This document shows, piece after piece, positions 25,507 through 34,198 of a stretch of 64,000 nucleotides of DNA. Both the position numbers and the translations under genes were made by a program. Numbering within the stretch: the stretch's first letter is position 1; each line of letters opens with the position of its first letter. The stretch is from Candidatus Enterococcus moelleringii (lineage in GTDB: Bacteria > Bacillota > Bacilli > Lactobacillales > Enterococcaceae): assembly GCF_017377575.1 (NCBI RefSeq), contig NZ_JAFREM010000002.1:62001-126000 (forward strand), given 5' to 3'. The notes below the pieces were generated by a model. It was not told the origin of the DNA, searched no databases, and saw only the letters and a program-made list of their open reading frames with translations.

Positions 25507-26727
25507 ATGAAGGAATACACAAAGAGTGACTTGGTGGAATATACCAATCAGGTGATCAACTACATAGCCAAAGGTTGTACAATCGAAGAGTTGATTCAAT
25601 TTACTTATCAAACCTTTAACCTGTCGGTGATTGTTGCTGATCCCGGCTACCGATTTATTGCCTATGCCGGGACAGAGGAAGTCATTGATCCTTATTGGCA
25701 GCAGATCATCGCCAGCGGTGAACCCACCGATCACACGATCATGGAATATTATATTAATGACGGCTTAATGAAGGCCATCACCAGCTCCAAAGAGGCCATT
25801 TATGTAGATTGGGGTGTTTGTGTTGATTATCCTCAAACCTGCGGACCGATTTATATTGATCAAAATTTGGAAGGCTTTGTCAGTGTGCTGTTTATGGATG
25901 AAGCCATTTTGGACTTTTCCTTGCAGTTAAATAATCTGCTGCGGCAGTTTTGTACCATTTTGATGCGTTCTAAAAACTTTCGCTTGAAGCATGCGATTAA
26001 TCCGGTGAAGGAATTACTGGCCCAAAAATTCTTTGATACGGAGAATTACCCCCATGCGGCTTCATTGGAGGAATATCTTTCGACGGTAAATATCCTTCCC
26101 CGCTATTGTGTGGTGGTGCTGTCTGAGAAAAATAGCGATGCGGTTATTTTGTCGCATATTAAAAGCCGGATTGTCAAAGGTCGCTCGGATATCCTCTATT
26201 TAGTGAAGGATCAAAAATTGTATTTGCTTTTCCATCAATTGAAGGCCGCTGAATTAGGGGAGCCCTTCTTAAACTTGATTCGACAATACAGCGTTTATTG
26301 CGGCGCCAGCAGCATTTTTTCTTCCTTAATGGACCGCAAAGCCTGTATTCAGCAAGCCGAACTAGCCCATGCCACAGCCCAGGCGTTAGATGACAGCGGC
26401 GGCTGTACCCAATATACGAAGGCTCTTTCAGCCATTCTTTTGCTGCAGCCAGTGAGCGACATTCAACCAGAAAATCTGCTGCCCCAGCAATTACAGACGA
26501 TCTTCACCTATGATCAGCTGCACGAAACCGAATTTGCCAAAACCTTAGAAACCTACCTGGAGCAGCGCAATGATATTAATAAAACCGCCAGTGTCTTGCA
26601 CGTCCATCGCAATACTTTGATTTATCGTTTGAATAAACTTCGCGACTTACTGGAAGTCGATATCGATGATCCGGAAATCGCTTGGCTGTTTCAACTGGCA
26701 TTTCGGGTGCAGCAGGTGGTTAAATAA
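25507..26727 (+). CDS. PucR/CdaR-type transcriptional regulator
   Basis: A 406-residue protein with an N-terminal sensor region (about 1-150, PAS/GAF-like, containing LSVIVADPGYRFIAYAG), a GGDEF-like middle part, and a C-terminal PucR helix-turn-helix, NKTASVLHVHRNTLIYRLNK (about residues 360-380), followed by LEVDIDDPEIAWLFQLAF. Such proteins usually activate an adjacent divergent operon, here DUF3237 plus the flavin oxidoreductase, in response to its substrate. The ATG at 25507 follows CGGGGGAAAAG. Confidence 0.85.
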   Translation: MKEYTKSDLVEYTNQVINYIAKGCTIEELIQFTYQTFNLSVIVADPGYRFIAYAGTEEVIDPYWQQIIASGEPTDHTIMEYYINDGLMKAITSSKEAIYVDWGVCVDYPQTCGPIYIDQNLEGFVSVLFMDEAILDFSLQLNNLLRQFCTILMRSKNFRLKHAINPVKELLAQKFFDTENYPHAASLEEYLSTVNILPRYCVVVLSEKNSDAVILSHIKSRIVKGRSDILYLVKDQKLYLLFHQLKAAELGEPFLNLIRQYSVYCGASSIFSSLMDRKACIQQAELAHATAQALDDSGGCTQYTKALSAILLLQPVSDIQPENLLPQQLQTIFTYDQLHETEFAKTLETYLEQRNDINKTASVLHVHRNTLIYRLNKLRDLLEVDIDDPEIAWLFQLAFRVQQVVK

Positions 26728-26781
26728 AAAACTGTCTTACAAGAAACTTTCTCATGGGAAACTTTCTCGTAAGACAGTTTG
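26728..26781. terminator. Bidirectional terminator with internal repeat
   Basis: AAACTGTCTTAC and GTAAGACAGTTT form a 12-bp stem; the loop holds two copies of GAAACTTTCTC. It serves the PucR gene and the convergent PRD regulator gene. Confidence 0.75.
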
Positions 26782-26795
26782 TTCTGTTTTTAAAC

Positions 26796-28703
26796 TTATA
26801 TCTTCGAATAAATCAACCGTCGAAATTCCCCAAAGGTCTTCAGCTGCTTAATCTCCTGATAAGTCTCCGGCTGATCAAACAAGGAGATCAGTGCTTCGTA
26901 AATATCGGAGAAGCGGCGGCGGTCCACGTCATTGATGGCCGCCAGCAGGACTACATGGACCCGTTTGTCGCCCCAAACAATCCCGTTATCGGAAATCGCC
27001 ACACTGATTAAGGTTTTATGGGCATCCATATACACCGAATGGGGAATCGCAATCGATTCAAAGGCGGTGGAAGAAGCATTTTCCCGCTCAAGGACATGGA
27101 CTAAAAATTCTGGCGGCACAATCTGTTCTTGGGCCAGGCGCCCGCACATTTCCTCAATCACTTCGCTGCGTTCCTCCATCGGCAGCTGACTAGTAAAGAA
27201 TTTTTCATCAAAGTAATCATCAAAATTCTTCCGCAAAATATTTTTCTTCCAATTCAACCGCAAATTGCCAAACTCGGTGTTCAGCATCAAGCGCTGTTCC
27301 TCGGTAAAAATCGGCGAAATCTGAATCACTGTATAGGCATCAGTTTGCGGCACCGGCAAAGTCGTCAGCAGCAATTCAAACAACAAGCCCTCTGTTTCCG
27401 AAAACTCCGAGACAATCGTTTGGATATTCAACTCGTTGCCAAAATGCTGGTTCAGCTGCTCATACAATTTTTCGTCCAGATTCATATACTTCGGACACAG
27501 CAGCACCGCCCGGATTTTGGACTGATTCCGCTTCTGGCCTTCCAATTCCGAACCAATATGCAAAGCAATATAGGCCGTTTCGTCCTCACTGACGGGAATA
27601 TCCAGCAGCGTGCTTAAACGCAGCGACAGATAGACGGCAATATCATAGACCATCGGAAAATCCTTCTTCAAAGAACTGCGCATCGGATTCTTCAAAGAAT
27701 TCCCCTGCTTGGCCCGTGAGTACAAGCCGCTGACATGCAGAGAAAAAGGCACAACGAAATTCTCGCTGCTTAAATTAATCCCAAAGGTCTGACGCACCTC
27801 ATCCAGAACGGTTTCTACTGATGCAACAATGTCATCACCGACAATTTGCTCCAGCTCCTTCAAATTATTGGAAGGAATATAGTTGGCATTGGCCTGGAAA
27901 ATCATATGGATTTCTTCTTTTTCCAGTCGGTTCAAAGATAGGCCAAAGCCTTCTTCGATTTTTTCAATCATGCTGGTCACTAGTTTGGCTTTGTCTTCCC
28001 GCAGCCACGAACTGAACCAATTGCGGGTCACCAGCGTTTTATCATTGCGGACGGCTTCCAACAAAATCAACAAGTGCATCATCAAATTGATAAAGGAAAA
28101 GTCGTTCAAATGATAATTGGATTCCCCCATGGTGGAGTGGATAATCTCCGACAGCTTCTCGATATCCGCCACCGCAAAATTGGCTGCCAAAACGTCTTTG
28201 TCCACAAATTTATTCGGTACTTCCTCGAAAATGATATAGGAAATCAGCCGGCGCTTTTCTTTTTCCTCGCCGATGATCTGAATCGTATCCTGCTTAATGA
28301 CAAATTTCACATGATATTTCTCGTAGGTTTTGTTCATGCGAGCAATGTCGGCTTTTAAGGTGGAATAGCTGACAAACAGCTCCTCTGACAGATCAAACAG
28401 ATTCAAGGTTTCGTTTTCCACCAGGATTCGCTTAATAATATAGAAGGAACGCTCCTTAAACGTTTGCGGTAGAGCGCTATCAATATCCGGCTTTTTCAGT
28501 AAATTTTGAGCCTCTTCAGGATGCACCTTGTAGCCGGCATTAGAGGAAGCAATGACCGGGGATTTTCCCAGCTGATTCAGTTCGTAGATGTAGTTCTTAA
28601 CGGTGCGGACTGAAACATTCAGCTTCTCTGCCAAGCTTCTGGCGGGAACAGGCTGAGTATTCTGCAGTAACAGCTGCAGCAACCGCTCTTGTTTTTCCTT
28701 CAT
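26796..28703 (-). CDS. PRD-containing transcriptional activator (BglG/LicR/MtlR type)
   Basis: A 635-residue multidomain activator: N-terminal HTH_11 (ARSLAEKLNVSVRTVKNYIY), a second Mga-type HTH (LFDLSEELFVSYSTLKADIA), two PTS regulation domains (about 170-380; conserved His in VPFSLHVSGLYSR and AYIALHIGSELEG), an EIIB-Gat-like domain (AVLLCPKYMNL), and a C-terminal EIIA-like domain (STAFESIAIPHSV). PTS phosphorylation of these histidines tunes activity. It is divergent from the cellobiose-type PTS operon and is its likely activator. The ATG at 28703 follows AAGGTGGCAC; a GTG nine bases upstream is inside that site. Confidence 0.9.
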   Translation of the reverse strand: MKEKQERLLQLLLQNTQPVPARSLAEKLNVSVRTVKNYIYELNQLGKSPVIASSNAGYKVHPEEAQNLLKKPDIDSALPQTFKERSFYIIKRILVENETLNLFDLSEELFVSYSTLKADIARMNKTYEKYHVKFVIKQDTIQIIGEEKEKRRLISYIIFEEVPNKFVDKDVLAANFAVADIEKLSEIIHSTMGESNYHLNDFSFINLMMHLLILLEAVRNDKTLVTRNWFSSWLREDKAKLVTSMIEKIEEGFGLSLNRLEKEEIHMIFQANANYIPSNNLKELEQIVGDDIVASVETVLDEVRQTFGINLSSENFVVPFSLHVSGLYSRAKQGNSLKNPMRSSLKKDFPMVYDIAVYLSLRLSTLLDIPVSEDETAYIALHIGSELEGQKRNQSKIRAVLLCPKYMNLDEKLYEQLNQHFGNELNIQTIVSEFSETEGLLFELLLTTLPVPQTDAYTVIQISPIFTEEQRLMLNTEFGNLRLNWKKNILRKNFDDYFDEKFFTSQLPMEERSEVIEEMCGRLAQEQIVPPEFLVHVLERENASSTAFESIAIPHSVYMDAHKTLISVAISDNGIVWGDKRVHVVLLAAINDVDRRRFSDIYEALISLFDQPETYQEIKQLKTFGEFRRLIYSKI

Positions 28704-28770
28704 AGGTGCCACCTTCTTTTTAATTTCTACCTATATTATAGCGGTTCTCTTGGTAAGAAAAAATAGAAAC

Positions 28771-28810
28771 TTGCACGACCAGGGTGCAACTGTTTAGTTG
28801 AGGGTGCAAG
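28771..28810 (+). promoter_or_regulatory. Candidate PRD-activator binding sites upstream of the cellobiose-type PTS operon
   Basis: AGGGTGCAA occurs at 28781 and again at 28801, exactly 20 bp apart (two helical turns), and an inverse TTGCAC at 28771-28776 pairs with the first. They lie upstream of a TAATAT -10-like sequence with no good -35, as expected for an activated promoter. Confidence 0.5.
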
Positions 28811-28890
28811 CCTCCATGAGCAATAATATGGGTGTAAAGAAAAACTGAACGTGCACACGAAGTTTAAAAAACTATCTGGAGGTTTTCAAA

Positions 28891-29205
28891 ATGGAAACGA
28901 TTAATATCTTACTATGTTGCGGTGCTGGTATGTCTAGTGGATTCTTGGCTCAAAAAACGCGGAAGGCCGCAAAGAAACGCGGGATCTCAGGATCTATCGA
29001 TGCAAGAAGCGAAAGTGAAGTAGCATCTTATCTAGATTCAATCGATATTCTATTATTAGGCCCACATTACGCATCCTACAAAGATGAAATGTCTCAGCAA
29101 GCAGCTCCTCATAATGTCGTGGTGGACGTAATCCCACAAGATATTTACGGCATGCTGGACGGCGAAGGATTGTTGGATTTCGCCATTGAAAAATTAAACG
29201 CATAA
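28891..29205 (+). CDS. celA: PTS lactose/cellobiose-type EIIB
   Basis: A 104-residue EIIB with the phosphorylated cysteine in the P-loop ILLCCGAGMSSG (Cys10), followed by the typical LLGPHYASYKDEM and QDIYGMLDGEGLL. It accepts phosphate from the EIIA encoded two genes downstream and passes it to the sugar during uptake by the EIIC. It is first in a four-gene operon. CTGGAGG lies 9 nt before the ATG. The sugar is probably a beta-glucoside, given the GH1 gene downstream. Confidence 0.92.
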   Translation: METINILLCCGAGMSSGFLAQKTRKAAKKRGISGSIDARSESEVASYLDSIDILLLGPHYASYKDEMSQQAAPHNVVVDVIPQDIYGMLDGEGLLDFAIEKLNA

Positions 29206-29233
29206 ATAAAATAAAACAAAGGGGTAAGCAAAG

Positions 29234-30502
29234 ATGAAAAAATTTATGGATTGGCTGGCAAACTCATTTGCACCAAAAGCCAAGACGCTGACGCAAAAAC
29301 CAGCGGTGGCAGGACTATCCAGTGCCATGCAGAAATTAATTCCATTTATCATGACTGGATCGATTGTCTTCTTCTACAATGTATTTCGTTCCTACATCCC
29401 GCAGCTGCCGGATTTAGGAAACATTTCTAATTACTCGTTTGGGATGATCGGTTTGATTGCCGCCTTCATGGTAGCCAATCAGTACATGGAAAAATTCAAA
29501 CATGCCAACTATTCCATTACCGCCGGGATTGTAGCGATCTGTGCCTTAATGATGACCCTTCATCCAGTGGGTGCTGAAGAAGGCGTCTACGACATGGGCC
29601 GGGTGGGACCCACCGGAATTTTAATCGGGGTTATCACCGGCGCCGTGGTGAGTGTGATTTTCCATTACTACAGCAAACTGAAATTATTTAAAAACAGCGA
29701 AATGCCTGACTTTGTCATTGAATGGATCAACAACATCATTCCGATTTTCTTGAGCTTGGCTTTGTGGTCAACCTTGATTTTTGGCTTGAATATCGATATT
29801 TTCCAAGTCATTATCAATCTGTTTGAACCAATTCAAAGCTTCGGACAATCGCTGCCAGGCTTGATCTTACTTGTTTTGATTCCAGCTTTCTTCTATTCAA
29901 TGGGTATCTCAACTTGGTTATGGTCAGCGATCCAAAATCCAATCTTTATTGCCGGCATTGCGGCTAACGCTTTAGCGGTGCAAAACGGAGATCCAGCCAT
30001 GAACATCGTAACCAACGAAACAGTCTACAGTCTAGGCTTGATCATGATGGGTGGTACTGGTGCAACGTTAGCGCTGAATATCTTAATGTGCTTCTCGAAA
30101 GCTAAAAAACTGAAAACCTTGGGCCGCATTTGTATCGCGCCTTCCATCTTTAATATCAATGAACCGATTGTCTTTAGTACCCCAGTTGTGATGAACCCAA
30201 TTTTGATGATGCCAATGTGGATCAACTCCATCACCGGCAGCTGTGTTGTCTGGTTTGCGATGCGGGGCGGATTGTTAAAAATCCCTGAACAGCTGATGCA
30301 GGTAGCTCAAATTCCAGCACCGATTTCCAGTGTGATGATCCTGCAAGATTTCCGGGCGATTCTATGGTACTTGCTGCTGTTCGTCCTTTACATTGGCACT
30401 TGGTACCCATTCTTCAAAGTATATGAAAGAGAAGTATTAGCTGAAGAAGTCAAAGAAGAAAAAGTTGGGGCTGAAATGAGCGCGCCCATCGAAGCAGTCT
30501 AA
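29234..30502 (+). CDS. celB: PTS lactose/cellobiose-type EIIC permease
   Basis: A 422-residue membrane protein with about ten helices, of the Lac family EIIC. It opens with FMDWLANSFAPKAKTLTQKP, typical of the family, and carries the sugar-binding segment INEPIVFSTPVVMNPILMMP. It translocates the beta-glucoside and pairs with the EIIB and EIIA proteins flanking it. A 28-nt spacer with AAAGGGG separates it from the EIIB gene. Confidence 0.93.
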   Translation: MKKFMDWLANSFAPKAKTLTQKPAVAGLSSAMQKLIPFIMTGSIVFFYNVFRSYIPQLPDLGNISNYSFGMIGLIAAFMVANQYMEKFKHANYSITAGIVAICALMMTLHPVGAEEGVYDMGRVGPTGILIGVITGAVVSVIFHYYSKLKLFKNSEMPDFVIEWINNIIPIFLSLALWSTLIFGLNIDIFQVIINLFEPIQSFGQSLPGLILLVLIPAFFYSMGISTWLWSAIQNPIFIAGIAANALAVQNGDPAMNIVTNETVYSLGLIMMGGTGATLALNILMCFSKAKKLKTLGRICIAPSIFNINEPIVFSTPVVMNPILMMPMWINSITGSCVVWFAMRGGLLKIPEQLMQVAQIPAPISSVMILQDFRAILWYLLLFVLYIGTWYPFFKVYEREVLAEEVKEEKVGAEMSAPIEAV

Positions 30503-30521
30503 CAGATAGGAGTTTATAACG

Positions 30522-30866
30522 ATGATGGAAGAAAAAGACTTACTAGAAGAGGAAAATGAACTGATTCCCGTTGCCATGCAAATTATCTTGCACGCCGGCA
30601 ATGGCCGCACCAAAGCCCAAGAAGCAATTAAATTAGCTAAAACGCAAGATTTCGAAGCAGCCCATGCCGCATTGAAGGAAGCAAAAGACAATATTGTCTT
30701 GGCCCATCGCTCACAAACGGCGGTGATTCAAAACGAAGCGGCCGGCAAAAGCTATGATCCATGCCTGTTGTTTACCCATGCCCAGGATCATTTAATGACC
30801 ATTACCAGCGAAGTCAACATGACCCGCGATTTGGTGGATATGTTTGAGTTAGTGATGCAGAAATAG
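30522..30866 (+). CDS. celC: PTS lactose/cellobiose-type EIIA
   Basis: A 114-residue, all-helical EIIA-Lac protein; the trimer-forming helices carry GNGRTKAQEAI and IVLAHRSQT, and the phosphorylated His sits in FTHAQDHLMT. The first ten residues (MMEEKDLLEE) extend the usual start. It completes the IIB-IIC-IIA set. ATAGGAG lies upstream of the tandem ATGs at 30522 and 30525, either of which could be used. Confidence 0.93.
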   Translation: MMEEKDLLEEENELIPVAMQIILHAGNGRTKAQEAIKLAKTQDFEAAHAALKEAKDNIVLAHRSQTAVIQNEAAGKSYDPCLLFTHAQDHLMTITSEVNMTRDLVDMFELVMQK

Positions 30867-30881
30867 GAGGCCGTTTGTTTA

Positions 30882-31682
30882 ATGAAGAAACTTTTATGGA
30901 TGTTGCCTATCGCAGCGCTGTTATTAACAGCCTGCGGTTCAAACGAGACGGGCACGGACGATTCTGGCGGAACGGCTAGTACTAACGAGGCTAAAGAAAC
31001 CACGATTTACCTAGTGAGACACGGCAAGACTTGGTTCAACACCATGAACCAAGTCCAAGGCTATAGCGATAGTCCTCTGACAGAAGAAGGGGAAGAACAA
31101 GCGAAGCTGGTTGGCGAAGGCTTGAAGGATGTTGAATTTACATCGGCTTATTCCAGCGATTTAGGTCGCCAACGCAATACCGCCAAGCTGATCCTGGAAC
31201 AAAATCAACATGATGTGCCGCAAATTATTGAGAACAACGGCTTTAGAGAAAAGAATTTCGGCAGCTTTGAAGGTCAATCCAACGACGACATGAACCTAGC
31301 CGTGGCGAAAGCGCTAGATCTTGATTACCCGGAAGGCAGCGATGAGCTGTGGGATTTCTTGAAGGAACAATTAACCGAAGAAGAACTCGCTAACAAAGTC
31401 GCTGAGGTTGACCCAACCCAAACCGCGGAAACCTATGACGAAATGCACCAACGAGTGGAAAAAGTGATGCCCGAGATGATTAAAGAAGTCGAAGCAAAGG
31501 GCGGCGGAAATGTGCTGATCGTCTCATCCGGCGGGATCATCCCGATTATTTTAGAAAGTGTCGCTCCTGGCGAGTACCAAGGAGAAAAAATCGCCAATTG
31601 CAGCGTAACCACTTTAACCTACAAAGACGGCAAGTATACGATTGATAAAATCGGCGACACTACCTTTGTAGACCAAGACTAA
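30882..31682 (+). CDS. Histidine-phosphatase-family (phosphoglycerate mutase-like) lipoprotein
   Basis: A 266-residue lipoprotein: signal peptide MKKLLWMLPIAALLLTACGS with lipobox TAC (Cys18), a Ser/Thr/Gly-rich linker, then a histidine-phosphatase domain with YLVRHGKTWFN (phosphorylated His), SSDLGRQRNTA, the Glu in FREKNFGSFEGQS, and the second catalytic His replaced by a Ser-Ser-Gly-Gly stretch (VLIVSSGGIIPI, where HGG is usual). It starts 15 nt after the EIIA stop, so it belongs to the PTS operon. An extracytoplasmic phosphatase in a sugar-PTS operon is unusual. The missing second His may mean altered activity. Confidence 0.85.
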   Translation: MKKLLWMLPIAALLLTACGSNETGTDDSGGTASTNEAKETTIYLVRHGKTWFNTMNQVQGYSDSPLTEEGEEQAKLVGEGLKDVEFTSAYSSDLGRQRNTAKLILEQNQHDVPQIIENNGFREKNFGSFEGQSNDDMNLAVAKALDLDYPEGSDELWDFLKEQLTEEELANKVAEVDPTQTAETYDEMHQRVEKVMPEMIKEVEAKGGGNVLIVSSGGIIPIILESVAPGEYQGEKIANCSVTTLTYKDGKYTIDKIGDTTFVDQD

Positions 31683-31691
31683 TCAATGTGA

Positions 31692-31730
31692 AACCTGAAG
31701 CAAGTCCGTTATTGACCATCCTTCAGTTTT
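31692..31730 (+). terminator. Probable terminator of the cellobiose-type PTS operon
   Basis: AACCTGAAG pairs with CTTCAGTTT with one mismatch and a ~20-nt loop, followed by TTTTG. Confidence 0.5.
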
Positions 31731-31860
31731 GCCAGTTCTGCTTTTCCCAGTTTAGCTTGGCGTGGATATCTATTATCAAACTTAAATACAAAACAAGGCT
31801 AGCGAAGTCTAGCAGAATGGTATGCGCACGAAAATCTGAACAAATTTGCCAAAATTTGTT
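31731..31860. repeat. Tandem intergenic repeat, copy 1
   Basis: This ~130-bp unit begins GCCAGTTCTGCTTTTCCCAG and ends with AAATTTGTT. It recurs at 31888-32015 (157-bp period) at roughly 85-90% identity by eye. Each copy holds a small inverted repeat GCTAG-N6-CTAGC and a terminal CAAATTTGCCAAAATTTG-like hairpin. No ORF of note lies in it. The whole 31683-32166 gap is otherwise empty of genes. Confidence 0.8.
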
Positions 31861-31887
31861 TCCTATTTCATGAGATAGCTGCCAGTT

Positions 31888-32015
31888 GCCAGTTCTGCTT
31901 TTCCCAGTTTAGCTTGGAATAGATATCTATTAACAAATTTAAACCCAAACAAAGCTAGCGAGGTCTAGCAGAATGGTATGCGTACGAGAATCCGACAAAT
32001 TTGCTAAAATTTGTT
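31888..32015. repeat. Tandem intergenic repeat, copy 2
   Basis: This second copy of the unit begins with the same GCCAGTTCTGCTTTTCCCAG. Differences from copy 1 leave the GCTAG/CTAGC arms intact (the loop differs by one base) and keep the ends pairable as ACAAATTT-GCTA-AAATTTGT. That pattern hints at selection on structure. Confidence 0.8.
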
Positions 32016-32026
32016 CCCTTATTACC

Positions 32027-32056
32027 GAGTTAGCGCCATCAATTCTGAGCTAACTC
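32027..32056. terminator. Hairpin after the tandem repeats
   Basis: An 8-bp stem, GAGTTAGC / GCTAACTC, with a 14-nt loop. It lacks a clear T-run, so it is an RNA hairpin of unknown role or a weak terminator. Confidence 0.4.
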
Positions 32057-32166
32057 ACCAATTTGGAAAACCTTCTTCACCCGCATACCCTTCTGGCACC
32101 GTGGAAAAGGCAAATTCCTTTCCCACAACATATAGCAACAAAACAAACTAGAGGAGGATTTACTAC

Positions 32167-33597
32167 ATGAACAACGAATTTCCAAAAGACTTCCTATGGG
32201 GAGCATCAACCAGCGCCTACCAAGTCGAAGGTGCCGCATTAGAGGATGGGAAAGGACTATCCCAACAAGATATTATCAACTCTGAAAGACACGAAAAATT
32301 TGGCTTTGCCGATGCCAGCATTGCCAGTGATCACTACCATATGTTTAAAGAAGACATCGCTTTGTTTAAAGAAATGGGCTTCAAGAGCTACCGCTTCTCA
32401 ATTGCTTGGTCTCGCGTTTTTCCAAACGGCGACGATGTAGTCAATGAAGCAGGTATTCAGTTCTACCGCGATTTAATCAAAGAACTAAAAGACAACGGCA
32501 TTGAGCCAATTCCAACCTTATATCACTATGACTTGCCTTGGCCATTAGTTGAAAAATACGGCGGCTGGCTGTCTCGCGAAGTAGTCAAAGATTTCGAAGT
32601 CTTCGCTAAATATGTGATCAACGAATTTAAAGACGACATCAAATATTGGATTACTATCAACGAACAAAGTATCATCGTGCAATACTGGACACAAAAATGC
32701 TACATCTTGCCGGAACATCAAGACAACAACCAATTGCGTTACCAAATCAATCATCACATGAATTTGGCGCAAGCCGTTGCGGTGAAATACGCTCACGAAG
32801 CAGGTGCTTTGGCTGGACCAGCATTAGGCTACTCACCAGTTTATGCTCGTACTTGCAAACCAGAAGATCAAATTGCGGCTTTGAACGCCAACGATCTGCG
32901 TAACAGCTACTATTTGGATGTATATTTCCGCGGCTATTACAACGTCGCAGCTTTAACTTATTTGGAAAAAGCTGGCTTAGCACCAGAAATGGAAGAAGGC
33001 GACGAAGCATTCTTCGCTGAAAACTTGTCTGACTTCTTTGCCATTAACTATTACGACAGCCAATGTGCCCATGCATGCCCAGAAGATGCAGAGCGCCGCT
33101 GGTCTGGTTACAACTTATCAGGTAAAAAAGGCGACATGTCCGGCTTTGAAACCCATCCTGGCTTCTACCAAATGTGTCCAAATCCGGAATTGAAAACTAC
33201 TGACTGGGATTGGGCAATCGATCCGATCGGTTTGGAATACGTGTACCGCGACTTGTATACTCGTTACCGCGTACCATTCATGATCACCGAAAATGGATTA
33301 GGTGCTTACGATGAATTGACTGAAGACGAAAAAGTTCATGACGATTACCGCATCGATTACTTGCGTGAACATATCAAAGCTACCAAACGCGCAATGGACT
33401 TAGGTGTTGAAGTGCTAGGCTACATGCCTTGGTCAGCCCTAGATTTACTTTCCACCAGCAATGGTTACAAAAAACGCTACGGTCTAATCTATGTCGATCG
33501 TACCGATGAAGATCCAAAAGAATGCCGCCGCATTCGCAAGGATTCTTTCTACTGGTACAAGGATGTCATCGCCACTCACGCTGCTAAATTGGACTGA
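32167..33597 (+). CDS. Glycoside hydrolase family 1, 6-phospho-beta-glucosidase
   Basis: A 476-residue cytosolic GH1 enzyme. The N-terminus DFLWGASTSAYQVEGA and the phospho-sugar-specific WSRVFPNG are present; the nucleophile Glu lies in MITENGLG. The acid/base motif reads TINEQ where NEP is usual, so the Glu is kept but the Pro is Gln. Near the C-terminus YKKRYGLIYVDR matches the phosphate-binding loop of 6-phospho-glycosidases. It would split the phosphorylated beta-glucoside delivered by the upstream PTS. AGAGGAGG precedes the ATG. It overlaps the next gene by one base. Confidence 0.92.
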   Translation: MNNEFPKDFLWGASTSAYQVEGAALEDGKGLSQQDIINSERHEKFGFADASIASDHYHMFKEDIALFKEMGFKSYRFSIAWSRVFPNGDDVVNEAGIQFYRDLIKELKDNGIEPIPTLYHYDLPWPLVEKYGGWLSREVVKDFEVFAKYVINEFKDDIKYWITINEQSIIVQYWTQKCYILPEHQDNNQLRYQINHHMNLAQAVAVKYAHEAGALAGPALGYSPVYARTCKPEDQIAALNANDLRNSYYLDVYFRGYYNVAALTYLEKAGLAPEMEEGDEAFFAENLSDFFAINYYDSQCAHACPEDAERRWSGYNLSGKKGDMSGFETHPGFYQMCPNPELKTTDWDWAIDPIGLEYVYRDLYTRYRVPFMITENGLGAYDELTEDEKVHDDYRIDYLREHIKATKRAMDLGVEVLGYMPWSALDLLSTSNGYKKRYGLIYVDRTDEDPKECRRIRKDSFYWYKDVIATHAAKLD

Positions 33598-34193
33598 TGA
33601 AAATGTTTATCCGCTATCTCATCTCAGTATTGGGCTCGTCGTTGGTAGGTGTTGGCGTTGGTTTATGTGTTGTTACCGGTCTCGGTGCCGATGCTCTTGG
33701 CGTATTATGGGAAGGTCTGACTCAGCACCTTCCCGTCACCGTGGGCCAAGCTTCTCTGTTGGTCACCGCTGTCTGCCTGCTGCTAGTCACTTTTATCAAC
33801 AAAAAAGAATTAGGCTTAGCCACGATTTTGAATCCGTTGGCAACCAGTATCTTTACCGATCTGATTATTAAGCAAGTGAGTGTTCAAGGGGCGATCCTCT
33901 TGAGGCTGGCCGTTGTGATTGTCGGCATCTCATTTATTGGTATCGGTTCAGGGATTGCGGCTGCGACGAATACCGGCAAGGAAGGCTACATTGCATTAAG
34001 CTTTGCTTTGAGCGGCCGCTTGTCGATTGATTTAGCCAAGGTTCGGATGGTTCTAGACTTAATCTGTTTTGTTACGGGAATGCTGTTAGGCGGAAAATTT
34101 ATGATCGGACCGATTTTCGGTGTAGTATTAATCGGACCGTTGCTGAAACTGACCAGTCAATATTGTGGTCGGAAGATGCTGCCGATTATGTGA
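33597..34193 (+). CDS. YczE/YitT-like integral membrane protein
   Basis: A 198-residue protein with about five membrane helices and glycine-rich packing motifs (SSLVGVGVGLCVVTGLGADA, VGISFIGIGSGIAAATNTG), matching the YczE/YyaS/YitT (COG2364) group of uncharacterised membrane proteins. Its ATG shares a base with the GH1 stop (TGATG), so translation is coupled. A transport role linked to the glucoside is possible but unproven. An in-frame ATG two codons on is an alternative start. Confidence 0.8.
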   Translation: MKMFIRYLISVLGSSLVGVGVGLCVVTGLGADALGVLWEGLTQHLPVTVGQASLLVTAVCLLLVTFINKKELGLATILNPLATSIFTDLIIKQVSVQGAILLRLAVVIVGISFIGIGSGIAAATNTGKEGYIALSFALSGRLSIDLAKVRMVLDLICFVTGMLLGGKFMIGPIFGVVLIGPLLKLTSQYCGRKMLPIM

Positions 34194-34198
34194 TAAGG

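Noticed and set aside
31731-32015. CRISPR array or insertion-sequence ends
   Set aside because: Only two long units with no short identical repeats and spacers, and no transposase or terminal inverted repeats with target duplication.
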